A stretch of DNA of 64,000 nucleotides, from NCBI GenBank assembly GCA_964588495.1, contig CAZPPS010000002.1, forward strand, positions 1-64,000, written 5' to 3'. Origin of the DNA: CAVPKN01 sp964588495. Lineage in GTDB: Bacteria; Chlamydiota; Chlamydiia; Chlamydiales; JAAKFR01. The notes under the pieces were generated by a model that was not told where the DNA came from, made no database searches, and worked only from the letters and a program-made list of their open reading frames with translations. Below, in pieces: positions 41,081-49,363 of this stretch. The position numbers and the translations under genes were made by a program. The number at the start of each line of letters is the position of its first letter. Within the stretch, counting starts at the first letter, position 1.

Positions 41081-42427
41081 TTATTTAAAAATTTTTGAGA
41101 CGATTTTATTTTGAGCCTGGATTTGATAACGTTGGGCTATTTCCTTAAATTGAGGAGAAATGCAATCGAAAGGATGTGAGGTCTCAGAGGATGCGATCAC
41201 GCTCTCAAATAAACTGGCAGCATCTGCCAAACCACTTTTTGATAACTGTGGGTTTTGAAACAATAACAAACCACTCTGTAGCTTAGCACAAAGTTGCACA
41301 TGCTTAAACTCGCATTCTTGGGCTAGCTTCTCTAATTCATGCAGTTTTTTAGCCGTGTTTTTTTCTAATAGAGTATTATATAAAACTGATAATTCCTCAG
41401 CGTGAATAGATAAGTGGGAACTTACTTGAAACAAGCTTCTTAGCTTTTTCACATCTCTATTTTTTGTCGAATTATAATAGAGCATTCCTTTGTAGATAGA
41501 GCTATCAGCGCGGTAGACATCGCATACTCTTTTGTCTTTTTCAATAGAATCGAGGCCGGCAATAAGCGCCTCAAATTGTCCATTGAGAGGTAAAAAACCG
41601 GTGGCATAACCAAAAGCCATGAAGTTGATGGCGCACGCTCGATCATCAGCGAGGGCTTGGTGACAATTAGCTACAGAGTTACATATTAAAAAAAATTGAT
41701 AACAAGAAATGTTTGGCGGATTGTTTTCAATAATTGCTTGAGCCGCAATTATTCTTAAATGGGCTAGATGCCGCATATCCAAAAATTCATTATTTAATGC
41801 CGGCTCGATGTCTTGAAAGTCGGGGAAACAGGTAAAAGCCGTGATGGAATAAAGAATTTTGTAATAGGTCGCTTCAGCCTTTTCTCGCTGACACTTGTCG
41901 TCAGCGAGATAATAAGGAGCTTCTAACTGCTGGCTATTGATTGAAATGGGAGATTTGTCATCCTCTCCCTCCCATGAAGCCTCATCTATGTCTTGGATAT
42001 TTAATGTAGATTCAATAAAAAACTTGACGTCTGCGCCATATGCCAAACCCGCTTTTGCATGTGTATCTATCGTCTGGTTTGCAAAAAAGAAAATATCGGC
42101 TTTGCACAAGGTAAGGTTCAACCATTGCTTAGGGTTTAAGTCCAAATTTTCTAAATGGGCGATTAACTTTATGGCTGCGTTAAATTGGGGGGGACATCTA
42201 AGCTCAGCGCATAAGTTGTAACAAGCCAAAAGCTGGAGATCCTGGAGTCTTTCTTGAAAGAATGTGCAGGTGAGGCCTAGGCTGTTCCTATCCTGAGCAT
42301 CTGGCAATTTTGCAAAAATATAAATGGCAATTTCGTTGACCTGCTGACACATTGTGTCTAAACGGATTTCTGGCTGATTGTAAATATTATTGGAATGATC
42401 AAGGTCAAGGATTCTTTTCACAAGCAA
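41081..42427 (-). CDS. Divergent F-box family protein
   Basis: 448 residues, a distant seventh member of the island family. F-box-like segment at about 30-66 (IAIYIFAKLPDAQDRNSLGLTCTFF), core LNPKQWLNLTLCKADIF matching L(S/T)K.QQLELML.K.D(L/F), and LNNEFLDMRHLAHLRI matching SQNLLIDKRHR.AL. The initiation codon is unsure: TTG at 42427, GTG at 42421 or ATG at 42352 are all in frame, none with a good ribosome-binding site. It stands apart from the main array, directly downstream of pnp and its terminator, on the same strand. Confidence 0.72.
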   Translation of the reverse strand: MLVKRILDLDHSNNIYNQPEIRLDTMCQQVNEIAIYIFAKLPDAQDRNSLGLTCTFFQERLQDLQLLACYNLCAELRCPPQFNAAIKLIAHLENLDLNPKQWLNLTLCKADIFFFANQTIDTHAKAGLAYGADVKFFIESTLNIQDIDEASWEGEDDKSPISINSQQLEAPYYLADDKCQREKAEATYYKILYSITAFTCFPDFQDIEPALNNEFLDMRHLAHLRIIAAQAIIENNPPNISCYQFFLICNSVANCHQALADDRACAINFMAFGYATGFLPLNGQFEALIAGLDSIEKDKRVCDVYRADSSIYKGMLYYNSTKNRDVKKLRSLFQVSSHLSIHAEELSVLYNTLLEKNTAKKLHELEKLAQECEFKHVQLCAKLQSGLLLFQNPQLSKSGLADAASLFESVIASSETSHPFDCISPQFKEIAQRYQIQAQNKIVSKIFK

Positions 42428-42473
42428 AAGAATATCAAAGTCTTATGTAAAAAATCAAGTTGATTGGAAAATA

Positions 42474-42498
42474 CAGAAGCCCCAATGAGGGGCTTCTG
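42474..42498 (-). terminator. Rho-independent-type terminator of pnp
   Basis: A perfect 10-bp stem CAGAAGCCCC / GGGGCTTCTG with a 5-base loop just after the pnp stop, followed on the minus strand by TATTTT. It is the clearest conventional terminator in the window. Confidence 0.85.
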
Positions 42499-42507
42499 CG
42501 GAGGTGT

Positions 42508-44610
42508 TTAGGCAGCAGGAGCTGCAGCTATTGCTTTGCGGCTCAGCTTGAGCTGACCACGCTCGTTGATGTCGAGCACCTTGACGGAGATGACATCGCC
42601 TTGCTTGACGTGATCGAAGATATTTTGGACACGCTCTGAAGAAAGCTCAGAGATGTGGCAGAGACCTTCTCTTCCAGGCAAAATTTCAACAAAAGCTCCG
42701 AAGGCGACAACTGAGGTCACTTTTCCTGTGTAGATTTTGCCGATTTCAACTTCGCCCACAAGCCCTTCGATGATCTGCTTTGCATGATTCATCGATTCTT
42801 GTGAATTGGAAGCGATGCTGATCAGGCCTGAATCATTGATATCGATTTGAACGCCTGTCACTTCGATAATGTGTCTGATTTGCTTCCCACCAGGGCCAAT
42901 CACCGTTGCAATCTTGCTTGGATTGATCTGGACGGTCTCAATGCGCGGTGCGTAGACAGACATTTCTGTGCGAGATTCTGGGAGCGCTTCGAGCATTTTC
43001 TTGAGGATATGAGTTCTGCCCTCTTTAGCTTGTGCCAAAGCAGATTTCATAATCTCGAGAGTGATTCCCTCAACTTTAATATCCATTTGGAAAGCTGTGA
43101 TTCCTTCAGCATCTCCTGTCACTTTAAAGTCCATATCACCAAGAGCATCTTCTAGGCCCAAAATATCAGAAAGAATCGCAATGCGCGCTTCTTCCAAAAT
43201 CAGACCCATAGCAATACCGGCAACAGGGCGCTTAATGGGCACCCCTGCGTCCATCATCGCCAAACAGCCGCCGCAAACAGAGGCCATTGATGAAGAACCG
43301 TTAGATTCAGTGATGTTAGATTCGAGGCGAATTGTGTAGGGGAATTCTGTGAGGGATGGAATCGCAGCTTTCAAAGCACGTTCTGCCAGTTTTCCGTGTC
43401 CCACTTCTCTTCTTCCAGGAGAGCCGATGCGTCCCACTTCACCTACAGAGAAAGGAGGGAAGAAATAGTGGAGATAAAAGCGGTTTAAGCCCTCTCCATT
43501 GAGATCTTCAAAGCGCTGTCCCATGCTCTCACCGCCGAGCGTACAAACAGCCATGGTTTGTGTCTCACCACGTGTAAAGAGGCAGTTTCCATGCGTGCGG
43601 GGCAGAATGCCAAGTTCGCTGTCAATCGGACGGATATCTTTGACGCCCCGTCCATCGACACGAACACCTTCATCGAGAATGAGATGGCGCATGTACTTGG
43701 AAGAGATTTTTTTGTAGGCTGCCTTGACGTCTACGCTTGTATACTTGCCAGGAGTACCCTCTGGGAGCAAATGTTTCAGAATTGTTTCTTCAATCGTATC
43801 GATAGATTCTTCCCGATCTTGTTTCACAGGAATGCGGATCGCCTTTTTCAAAGAATCGGCGGTCATATTTTCGATTTCTTGAAGGAGGGCCTCAGGCAAA
43901 GCACGGATCCCTTCACGGTTCTTAGGCTTGCCAATTTCATTTTGCCACTCTTGGATCGCTTGGCAGATTAAAGCAATTGACTTATGGCCTGCTTCAATGG
44001 CTGCAATGACCTGTGCTTCTGTGAGGAAGTCGCAATACCCTTCAATCATCAAAATAGCATCTTCTGTCCCTGCCAAAAGGAGATCCAGGCGAGAGCGCTG
44101 CATTTCATCCACTGTGGGGTTGATGATAAATTTATCACCAATCATGCCCACACGTACCCCAGCAACGGGTTTGACGAGAGGGATATCAGAAATAGCAAGG
44201 GCTGCTGAAGTTGCACAGATCGCTAGAGGATCGGGAAGATTGACACCATCATAGGACCAGACGTAGGCTAAGAGTTGTACTTCTTTGTAAAAACCATCTT
44301 CAAACATCGGCCGCAACGGGCGATCGATCAGACGGGAAGTTAAGATTTCCCTTTCTGATGGGCGTCCTTCTCGTTTGATAAAGCCACCCAAAGTTTTCCC
44401 TGCGGAGAAGAATTTCTCCTGATAATCGACTCTTAAGGGAAGAAAATCTACCTCAGCGTCTGCTTCAGGGGCAGAGCAGGCAGTTGCGAAGACAATTGTT
44501 TCTCCGAGACGAACAAGGACTGCGCCGTTTGCTTGCTTAGCGACTTTTCCGGTTTCGAAAGAGAGTTGTTTATTTTCAGAAAACGTTACCGTTTTAAATT
44601 TGCGTTCCAT
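42508..44610 (-). CDS. pnp: Polyribonucleotide nucleotidyltransferase
   Basis: A 700-residue PNPase, the phosphorolytic 3'-5' exoribonuclease of the degradosome. Two RNase PH domains flank a helical linker; RVDGRGVKDIRPI and GDMDFKVTGD are active-site regions of the second. A KH domain (VIGPGGKQIRHIIEVTG) and an S1 domain (GKVTSVVAFGAFVEILPGREGLCHISE) close the protein. It lies downstream of rpsO, the classic order. Confidence 0.98.
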   Translation of the reverse strand: MERKFKTVTFSENKQLSFETGKVAKQANGAVLVRLGETIVFATACSAPEADAEVDFLPLRVDYQEKFFSAGKTLGGFIKREGRPSEREILTSRLIDRPLRPMFEDGFYKEVQLLAYVWSYDGVNLPDPLAICATSAALAISDIPLVKPVAGVRVGMIGDKFIINPTVDEMQRSRLDLLLAGTEDAILMIEGYCDFLTEAQVIAAIEAGHKSIALICQAIQEWQNEIGKPKNREGIRALPEALLQEIENMTADSLKKAIRIPVKQDREESIDTIEETILKHLLPEGTPGKYTSVDVKAAYKKISSKYMRHLILDEGVRVDGRGVKDIRPIDSELGILPRTHGNCLFTRGETQTMAVCTLGGESMGQRFEDLNGEGLNRFYLHYFFPPFSVGEVGRIGSPGRREVGHGKLAERALKAAIPSLTEFPYTIRLESNITESNGSSSMASVCGGCLAMMDAGVPIKRPVAGIAMGLILEEARIAILSDILGLEDALGDMDFKVTGDAEGITAFQMDIKVEGITLEIMKSALAQAKEGRTHILKKMLEALPESRTEMSVYAPRIETVQINPSKIATVIGPGGKQIRHIIEVTGVQIDINDSGLISIASNSQESMNHAKQIIEGLVGEVEIGKIYTGKVTSVVAFGAFVEILPGREGLCHISELSSERVQNIFDHVKQGDVISVKVLDINERGQLKLSRKAIAAAPAA

Positions 44611-44704
44611 TTAACACCATGTTTTGAGCTGGGGGGAGAAAGACTTGGAATTGTGCCCCGAGCGAAAGTTTTTGTAGATTTCACAGATTATTCCGTGTGA
44701 GATT

Positions 44705-44788
44705 TAAACCCGTTCCTGTGCCCGCCCCTTCCCAATGAATATATTCACTAAATTCATCGGGCACAGGCACGGGCACAGGCACGGGTTT
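44705..44788. repeat. GGGCAC inverted repeat between rpsO and pnp
   Basis: AAACCCGTTCCTGTGCCCG (from 44705) pairs with CGGGCACAGGCACGGG...GGTTT (to 44788), with an inner ATGAAT/ATTCAT stem. Between two genes that are co-transcribed in most bacteria it could attenuate readthrough or mark mRNA processing. Confidence 0.8.
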
Positions 44789-44808
44789 GGTCATGAGATA
44801 TGAAGACT

Positions 44809-45078
44809 CTATTTTCTAAGATTCAGTCTCTTGATGAGGTTTTTGTAGCGTTCGGTATCTGTAGAATTCAGATATTCGAGCAGCTTACGTCTTTGCCCTA
44901 CAAGTTTCAATAATGCAAGTCTTGAGTTGTGATCTTTTGGAGCTCTTTTTAAATGATCTGTAAGCTCTGCAATGCGCTCTGTCAAAATCGCAATCTGAAC
45001 GTCGGCTGAACCAGTGTCTTTCTCGTGCAGTTGAAATTTTTTTGTAATTTCTTCCTTTGTGCCTTTATCTAGCGACAT
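44809..45078 (-). CDS. rpsO: 30S ribosomal protein S15
   Basis: 89 residues, standard length, binding 16S rRNA centrally. LHEKDTGSADVQIAILTERIAELTDHLK and HNSRLALLKLVGQRRKLLEYL are diagnostic. In enterobacteria S15 autoregulates its mRNA; no such pseudoknot was analysed here. Confidence 0.98.
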   Translation of the reverse strand: MSLDKGTKEEITKKFQLHEKDTGSADVQIAILTERIAELTDHLKRAPKDHNSRLALLKLVGQRRKLLEYLNSTDTERYKNLIKRLNLRK

Positions 45079-45149
45079 TTAAAAGTATCTCCCTATTTAT
45101 GTATTTCACAAGCAACCATTATATCGCAGAATCGGTTAATGCACAAGAC

Positions 45150-45389
45150 TCATACTTTGGTATCGAGCAACACTTCGATATAATCGTGCTGTTTGTCATG
45201 TTCTCTTTTGTGCAAAATCACTTTAAAAGGAATTGTTATAACCCCTTCAGCTTTTGCAGTACACAAGTCGTAGTAAATGTTTTTTTTCAGCTCATCAGAA
45301 ACAGGCTTCTTACGGTATTTTGAAAGGATTTTTTTAATTGTCTCTGCTTCCGCATCCGGATCGATCTTTTTGCCGTAAAAAGGTTTCAT
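45150..45389 (-). CDS. Small conserved-looking hypothetical protein
   Basis: 79 residues, basic, beginning MKPFYGKKIDPDAEAETIKKIL, with KNIYYDLCTAKAEGVITIPFKVILHKREHD. No recognised domain. It is upstream of rpsO on the same strand and divergent from tadA; the place is within the conserved pnp-rpsO-tadA block, which supports it as a real gene. Confidence 0.7.
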   Translation of the reverse strand: MKPFYGKKIDPDAEAETIKKILSKYRKKPVSDELKKNIYYDLCTAKAEGVITIPFKVILHKREHDKQHDYIEVLLDTKV

Positions 45390-45437
45390 GATTTATAACT
45401 GTAATCCAAAACCACTCAACCATCAACTTAAAATTAT

Positions 45438-45908
45438 ATGGATATAGATATCGATGTTGCGTTCATGCGCGAAGCTTTGAAGGAAGCGAAAAAAGCTTAT
45501 AAGGCAGGAGAAGTGCCCGTCGGTGCGGTTCTGGTTTTAAATGGCAAAGTCATTGCCCGCGGCCATAATCAGGTGGAGCTTCTCAAGGACGCCACAGCCC
45601 ATGCGGAGATGCTTTGCATGGGAAGCGGCGCGGTCGCCCTTGAAAACTGGCGTCTTCTCGAAACAACGCTTTATTGCACAATAGAGCCTTGCTGCATGTG
45701 CGCAGGGGCCCTTTTCCTCTCAAGGGTGAAGCGCCTTGTCTGGGGGGCTCCTGATGTGCGCCATGGGGCAAACGGCAGCTTTGTCGACCTTTTTGCCCTC
45801 AAACACCCCACACACCAAATAGAAATTACTTCAAATATTTTATCAGAAGAGTGCAGCGCTCTCATGCAGGAATTTTTCCGTGAACGAAGAAATAAAAAAA
45901 TTGATTGA
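45438..45908 (+). CDS. tadA: tRNA adenosine(34) deaminase
   Basis: A 156-residue zinc deaminase that converts A34 to inosine in tRNA(Arg). The zinc/catalytic motif HAEM (TAHAEMLCMGSGA) and PCCMCAGAL (P-C-x-x-C) are intact. Position equals CT844 of C. trachomatis, where it was first called a cytosine deaminase. It overlaps the next gene by 29 bases. Confidence 0.95.
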   Translation: MDIDIDVAFMREALKEAKKAYKAGEVPVGAVLVLNGKVIARGHNQVELLKDATAHAEMLCMGSGAVALENWRLLETTLYCTIEPCCMCAGALFLSRVKRLVWGAPDVRHGANGSFVDLFALKHPTHQIEITSNILSEECSALMQEFFRERRNKKID

Positions 45909-46107
45909 TGAAATTGCCGAGGGGCAACAAGAAAAACTTTTAAAATGCGGCAGGCATTTTGTCCCCAACCTCACCTCCGAGGATGTCCTTCAGCCCATCG
46001 ACTACCCCGAGCTCGAGTCTAACCCTCATTTCCGCTATGAGGAGGGGGTCCTAGAGGGGATCCGCACCGTCGAAACTGCCCTCCTAAGACTTTTTAGAGA
46101 AATTTAA
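45880..46107 (+). CDS. Small hypothetical protein downstream of tadA
   Basis: 75 residues from a GTG start inside the 3' end of tadA (MNEEIKKLIDEIAEG...GVLEGIRTVETALLRLFREI). Acidic N-terminal helix and amphipathic C-terminal helix; no recognised domain. The overlap with tadA indicates translational coupling. It could be a conserved chlamydial protein by position, but I cannot confirm that. Confidence 0.7.
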   Translation: MNEEIKKLIDEIAEGQQEKLLKCGRHFVPNLTSEDVLQPIDYPELESNPHFRYEEGVLEGIRTVETALLRLFREI

Positions 46108-46109
46108 TC

Positions 46110-46233
46110 CGTGCGTGACCGTGACCGTGTCCGTGCCCGTGACCGACCCGTGCTTCCGTGCCCGAATTTTGCGAAACACGGAAGCTCGGTTCGGTCACGG
46201 TCACGGACACGGTCACGGTCACGCACGAAGAAA
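46110..46233. repeat. GTGACC/GGTCAC long inverted repeat
   Basis: CCGTGCGTGACCGTGACCGTGTCCGTG... (left) and ...CACGGACACGGTCACGGTCACGCACG (right) form a stem of about 50 bp with a short GAATTTTGCGAAA loop. It fills the gap between two convergent genes, fit for bidirectional termination. Confidence 0.88.
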
Positions 46234-46242
46234 AAGAAACTA

Positions 46243-47067
46243 TTACTTATTTCTACGCTCAGAGATTTTTTGCATGCGAGTCTTTTCTCGAGCGGTCAGT
46301 GAGTCGGCGCCTTTCTGAGAGATTTTGGCAAGCATCCGGTCCATGAAGGCTTCGTCGCTTTCCTGAAAGACTGAAATGTCGATGACTTTATCATCTGAGG
46401 AGGCCTTCTTGCTGGGTTTGCGGCGGAATTCGAGGTTGAGGGGGTAGGGGTTGGGAAGCTTCCAGAGGTATCTGCCGACAAGAAATCCGAAAAGGATGCC
46501 GCTAAGGTCTGCAAGGAAAGTAATTCCTGCGCCGTAGGAGAGGCTGATGAGGAGCGAGAAGACCAGATAGAGAGCGATGAGCCATTTGGTTTTGATACGG
46601 ACAAAAAAGAGGAAGGTGAGCTCAAGATCGGGGTAGATCATGGCCCAAACCAGCATGAGGGCTAAGATTGGAGGGGCGCTCGTTGCCAAAAGGGTGCTGG
46701 AATTAAAGATCAGAAGGGCTAGGGAGGCGATAATCCCTGCAAAAAGACCTGCGCCTAGATAAAAGGTGAGGAACTGTTTTGAGCCAAAGCGGGCGTCTAT
46801 CTCTGAACCTGTAAACCAAAGTAGGACCATTTGGAGGAAAAGGGTGAAAAGAAGGGCAAACGAAATGCCGATCCCAGCTGAGTTCAGAAAAAAATAGGTT
46901 AGGGGTTGCCAAAGCCAGAGTTGTTTGAGGCCAAATAACGACAAACTAAGCCACGAACTGATCGGAGCAAAATAGTAAGTGGCTACGGGGACTAAAAGAG
47001 AAAGTGCCGCGGTGATCACAATCAGCCACTTGACACTTTTGGGCGTTTTATTAGAGAGTATATTCAT
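46243..47067 (-). CDS. Rhomboid-like membrane protein, catalytic residues missing
   Basis: 274 residues with six TM helices (about 14-32, 50-75, 98-120, 126-146, 160-178, 184-204) and a soluble charged C-terminal tail of about 65 residues, as in many rhomboid-family proteins (tail with DISVFQESDEAFMDRMLAKIS). The active-site GASG is replaced by ATSAP, and the HLGG helix motif by DLSG, so the catalytic His is absent. It is likely a pseudoprotease (iRhom/derlin-like binding role) rather than an enzyme. Its ATG overlaps the divergent pncB ATG in a shared CATG. Confidence 0.8.
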   Translation of the reverse strand: MNILSNKTPKSVKWLIVITAALSLLVPVATYYFAPISSWLSLSLFGLKQLWLWQPLTYFFLNSAGIGISFALLFTLFLQMVLLWFTGSEIDARFGSKQFLTFYLGAGLFAGIIASLALLIFNSSTLLATSAPPILALMLVWAMIYPDLELTFLFFVRIKTKWLIALYLVFSLLISLSYGAGITFLADLSGILFGFLVGRYLWKLPNPYPLNLEFRRKPSKKASSDDKVIDISVFQESDEAFMDRMLAKISQKGADSLTAREKTRMQKISERRNK

Positions 47068-48550
47068 GTTTTCGCTCTACAACCATTCATTAGCATTATT
47101 AACTGACCTCTACGAAATTACCATGGCATATGCTTACTGGAAAAGTCAAATGCTAGAATGCGAAGGGGTTTTTCATCTTTTTTTCCGTAAATCCCCCTTT
47201 CAGGGAGGTTATGCCATTGCTGCCGGCTTAGAAAACGTGATCGACTATGTCAATCATTGGAACTTTACAACCTCAGATCTCGATTATCTGGCATCGCTTA
47301 CAGCGGAAAATGGCAATCCTATTTTTGAAGAAGGTTTTTTAAATTACCTGCAAAATTTCAAATTTTCTGGTCAAATTGACGCGATAGAAGAGGGGGAGGT
47401 CGTTTTTCCCTATGAGCCCCTGATTCGTGTACAGGGACCTTTGATTCAAGCGCAGCTTTTGGAAACCCCTCTTTTGACGCTGACAAATTTTTCCACTTTA
47501 ATCGCTACAAAATCGGCACGTATTTGCTTATCTGCCGGGGACGATCCCGTCCTGGAATTTGGTCTTAGAAGGGCACAAGGAATCGATGGTGCTATGACAG
47601 CGACCCGCAGCGCCTATATTGGAGGGTGTTATGCCACTTCCAACACCCTTGGAGGGAAGATTTTCGATATTCCTGTCAGAGGCACTCATGCTCACAGCTG
47701 GGTGATGGCTTTTGGATCCGAGCTGGAATCTTTTAAAGCCTATGCGCACGCTATGCCAGACAATTGTGTCTTTTTAGTTGACACTTATGACACAGTAGAG
47801 GGAGTCAAAAATGCGATCCTTGCCGCCGAATGGCTGAAAAGCCAGGGAAAACCATTTTTAGGCGTACGCCTCGATTCCGGAGATCTCCATTATTTGAGCT
47901 TAATCGCCCGCCGTTTGCTCGATGAGGCAGGCTTTTTTGATGCCAAAATTATTGCAAGCAATGAACTCAATGAACATTTAATTGCCGATTTAAAACAGCA
48001 AGGGGCCAAAATTGCCATCTGGGGTGTTGGCACCCATCTTGTGACGGGCTCTAGCCAACCGGCACTTGACGGGGTTTATAAACTTTCGGCTTTGCGCAAA
48101 AATAAAAACAGCGCCTGGTCCCACAAATTAAAGCTCTCAGAGCGGTTGACCAAGATTTCAGATCCCGGAATTTTGCAGGTGCGCAGATTTTCGATTGGCA
48201 GTCAATATGCGGCCGATGCCATCTTTGATACTTCCACGGGGGATTCGCCCAATATCCGCCGGATTATCGATCCTTTTGATCCAACACGGACAAAAACGAT
48301 CTCTTCTAATATGCAAGGAAGGGATCTTTTGGTTCCCATTTTCCGGGATGGGGAGTGTGTCTACACAAAACCTGATATCCATACGATCCGCAAGACTTGT
48401 AAAGAGCAGCTTGCCCGTTTTGACAAGAGCATCAAGCGCCTTTTTAACCCCCATCTCTATCCTGTGGGCATGGACGAGACGCTCTATCATTTGAAGTTAA
48501 AGCTCATTGAGCAAATCAGGACACACAATGAAAGCTCTTCTGATCGTTGA
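47066..48550 (+). CDS. pncB: Nicotinate phosphoribosyltransferase
   Basis: 494 residues. It makes nicotinate mononucleotide from nicotinate and PRPP for NAD salvage. LTDLYEITMAYAYWK at the N-terminus, FGLRRAQGIDGAM, GTHAHSWVM (with the phosphorylated His region) and GVRLDSGDL are type signatures; GVGTHLVTG is the phosphate-binding loop. The ATG at 47066 has AGAGAG upstream. It overlaps pncA by 23 bases, so both steps of nicotinamide salvage are co-expressed. Confidence 0.95.
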   Translation: MFSLYNHSLALLTDLYEITMAYAYWKSQMLECEGVFHLFFRKSPFQGGYAIAAGLENVIDYVNHWNFTTSDLDYLASLTAENGNPIFEEGFLNYLQNFKFSGQIDAIEEGEVVFPYEPLIRVQGPLIQAQLLETPLLTLTNFSTLIATKSARICLSAGDDPVLEFGLRRAQGIDGAMTATRSAYIGGCYATSNTLGGKIFDIPVRGTHAHSWVMAFGSELESFKAYAHAMPDNCVFLVDTYDTVEGVKNAILAAEWLKSQGKPFLGVRLDSGDLHYLSLIARRLLDEAGFFDAKIIASNELNEHLIADLKQQGAKIAIWGVGTHLVTGSSQPALDGVYKLSALRKNKNSAWSHKLKLSERLTKISDPGILQVRRFSIGSQYAADAIFDTSTGDSPNIRRIIDPFDPTRTKTISSNMQGRDLLVPIFRDGECVYTKPDIHTIRKTCKEQLARFDKSIKRLFNPHLYPVGMDETLYHLKLKLIEQIRTHNESSSDR

Positions 48551-49121
48551 TGTACAAAATGATTTTCTTCCTGGGGGCGCTTTGGCTGTCCCTCATGGTG
48601 ATGCTATCATTGAGGTTATCAATCGGCTGCAGCCCCTTTTTCCTCATGTTGTAGCCACAAAAGATTGGCATCCCGAGCACCATGTTAGCTTTGCTTCAAG
48701 CCATCACAAAAAACCAGGAGAATTGGTTGAGGTCAAGGGGATGCGCCAGGAACTTTGGCCCGACCATTGCATCCAAAACACGTTTGGCTCCGAGCTTTCG
48801 TCGCACCTAAACCAGGAAAAGATTGAGAAGGTCTTTTTTAAGGGAGCAGACCCCCAAATTGATAGCTACAGCGCCTTTTTCGATAATGCCCATATGCGCT
48901 CGACAGGTCTTGGAGAGTACCTTCAGAGCATCGGCGTCGATGAAATTTTTGTGGTGGGGCTGGCGACAGATTATTGTGTGAAATACTCTGTTCTTGATGC
49001 GGCAAAGTTTGATCTCAAAATCACTGTCCTCCTCGAGGGCTGCCGCGGCATTGAAATGAGAGAAGGGGATATTGCCCGCGCCATCCAAGAGATGGAAGCT
49101 GTAGGTGCGCACATCTCCTAA
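48528..49121 (+). CDS. pncA: Nicotinamidase
   Basis: 197 residues, isochorismatase fold. Catalytic Asp in LIVDVQNDFLPGGAL, metal ligands in TKDWHPEHHVSF, and nucleophile Cys in GLATDYCVKYSVLDA, the standard PncA set. It turns nicotinamide into nicotinate, the substrate of the gene before it. The ATG at 48528 lies within the pncB 3' end. Confidence 0.95.
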   Translation: MKALLIVDVQNDFLPGGALAVPHGDAIIEVINRLQPLFPHVVATKDWHPEHHVSFASSHHKKPGELVEVKGMRQELWPDHCIQNTFGSELSSHLNQEKIEKVFFKGADPQIDSYSAFFDNAHMRSTGLGEYLQSIGVDEIFVVGLATDYCVKYSVLDAAKFDLKITVLLEGCRGIEMREGDIARAIQEMEAVGAHIS

Positions 49122-49133
49122 ATTCCGTGCTCC

Positions 49134-49358
49134 TTTTTAAACACGAAGACACGAAGATACAAAGACACAAAGAGGAGAAGTTATTTTTTTCTTCTCTGTG
49201 TTCTCTGTGCCCTCTGTGGTTTTTTATTTTCCGCAAGTTATGTTACAAACAGCGTGATAGGCAATATAAAAAAACCACAGAGAGCACAGAGGACACAGAG
49301 AAAGGGGAAAAATAAAATTATGTCTCTTTGTGTCTTCGTGCCTTTGTGTTTAATTGCT
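49134..49358. repeat. Nested inverted repeat, AAAGACAC outside, CACAGAG inside
   Basis: Outer arms: TTAAACACGAAGACACGAAG... (49137 on) and ...CTTCGTGCCTTTGTGTTTAA (to 49353). Inner arms: CTTCTCTGTGTTCTCTGTG...GTGGTTTTTT and AAAAAACCACAGAGAGCACAG...AGAGAAAG. The tip is about 35 unique bases. It fills the space between the convergent pncA and 49364-49942 genes. Confidence 0.85.
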
Positions 49359-49363
49359 CACAG

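Noticed and set aside
49021..49315. Short open frames rich in His/Arg/Glu (REHREE type)
   Set aside because: They are translations of the CACAGAG/AAAGACAC repeats; the reading comes from repeat periodicity, with no ribosome-binding site.
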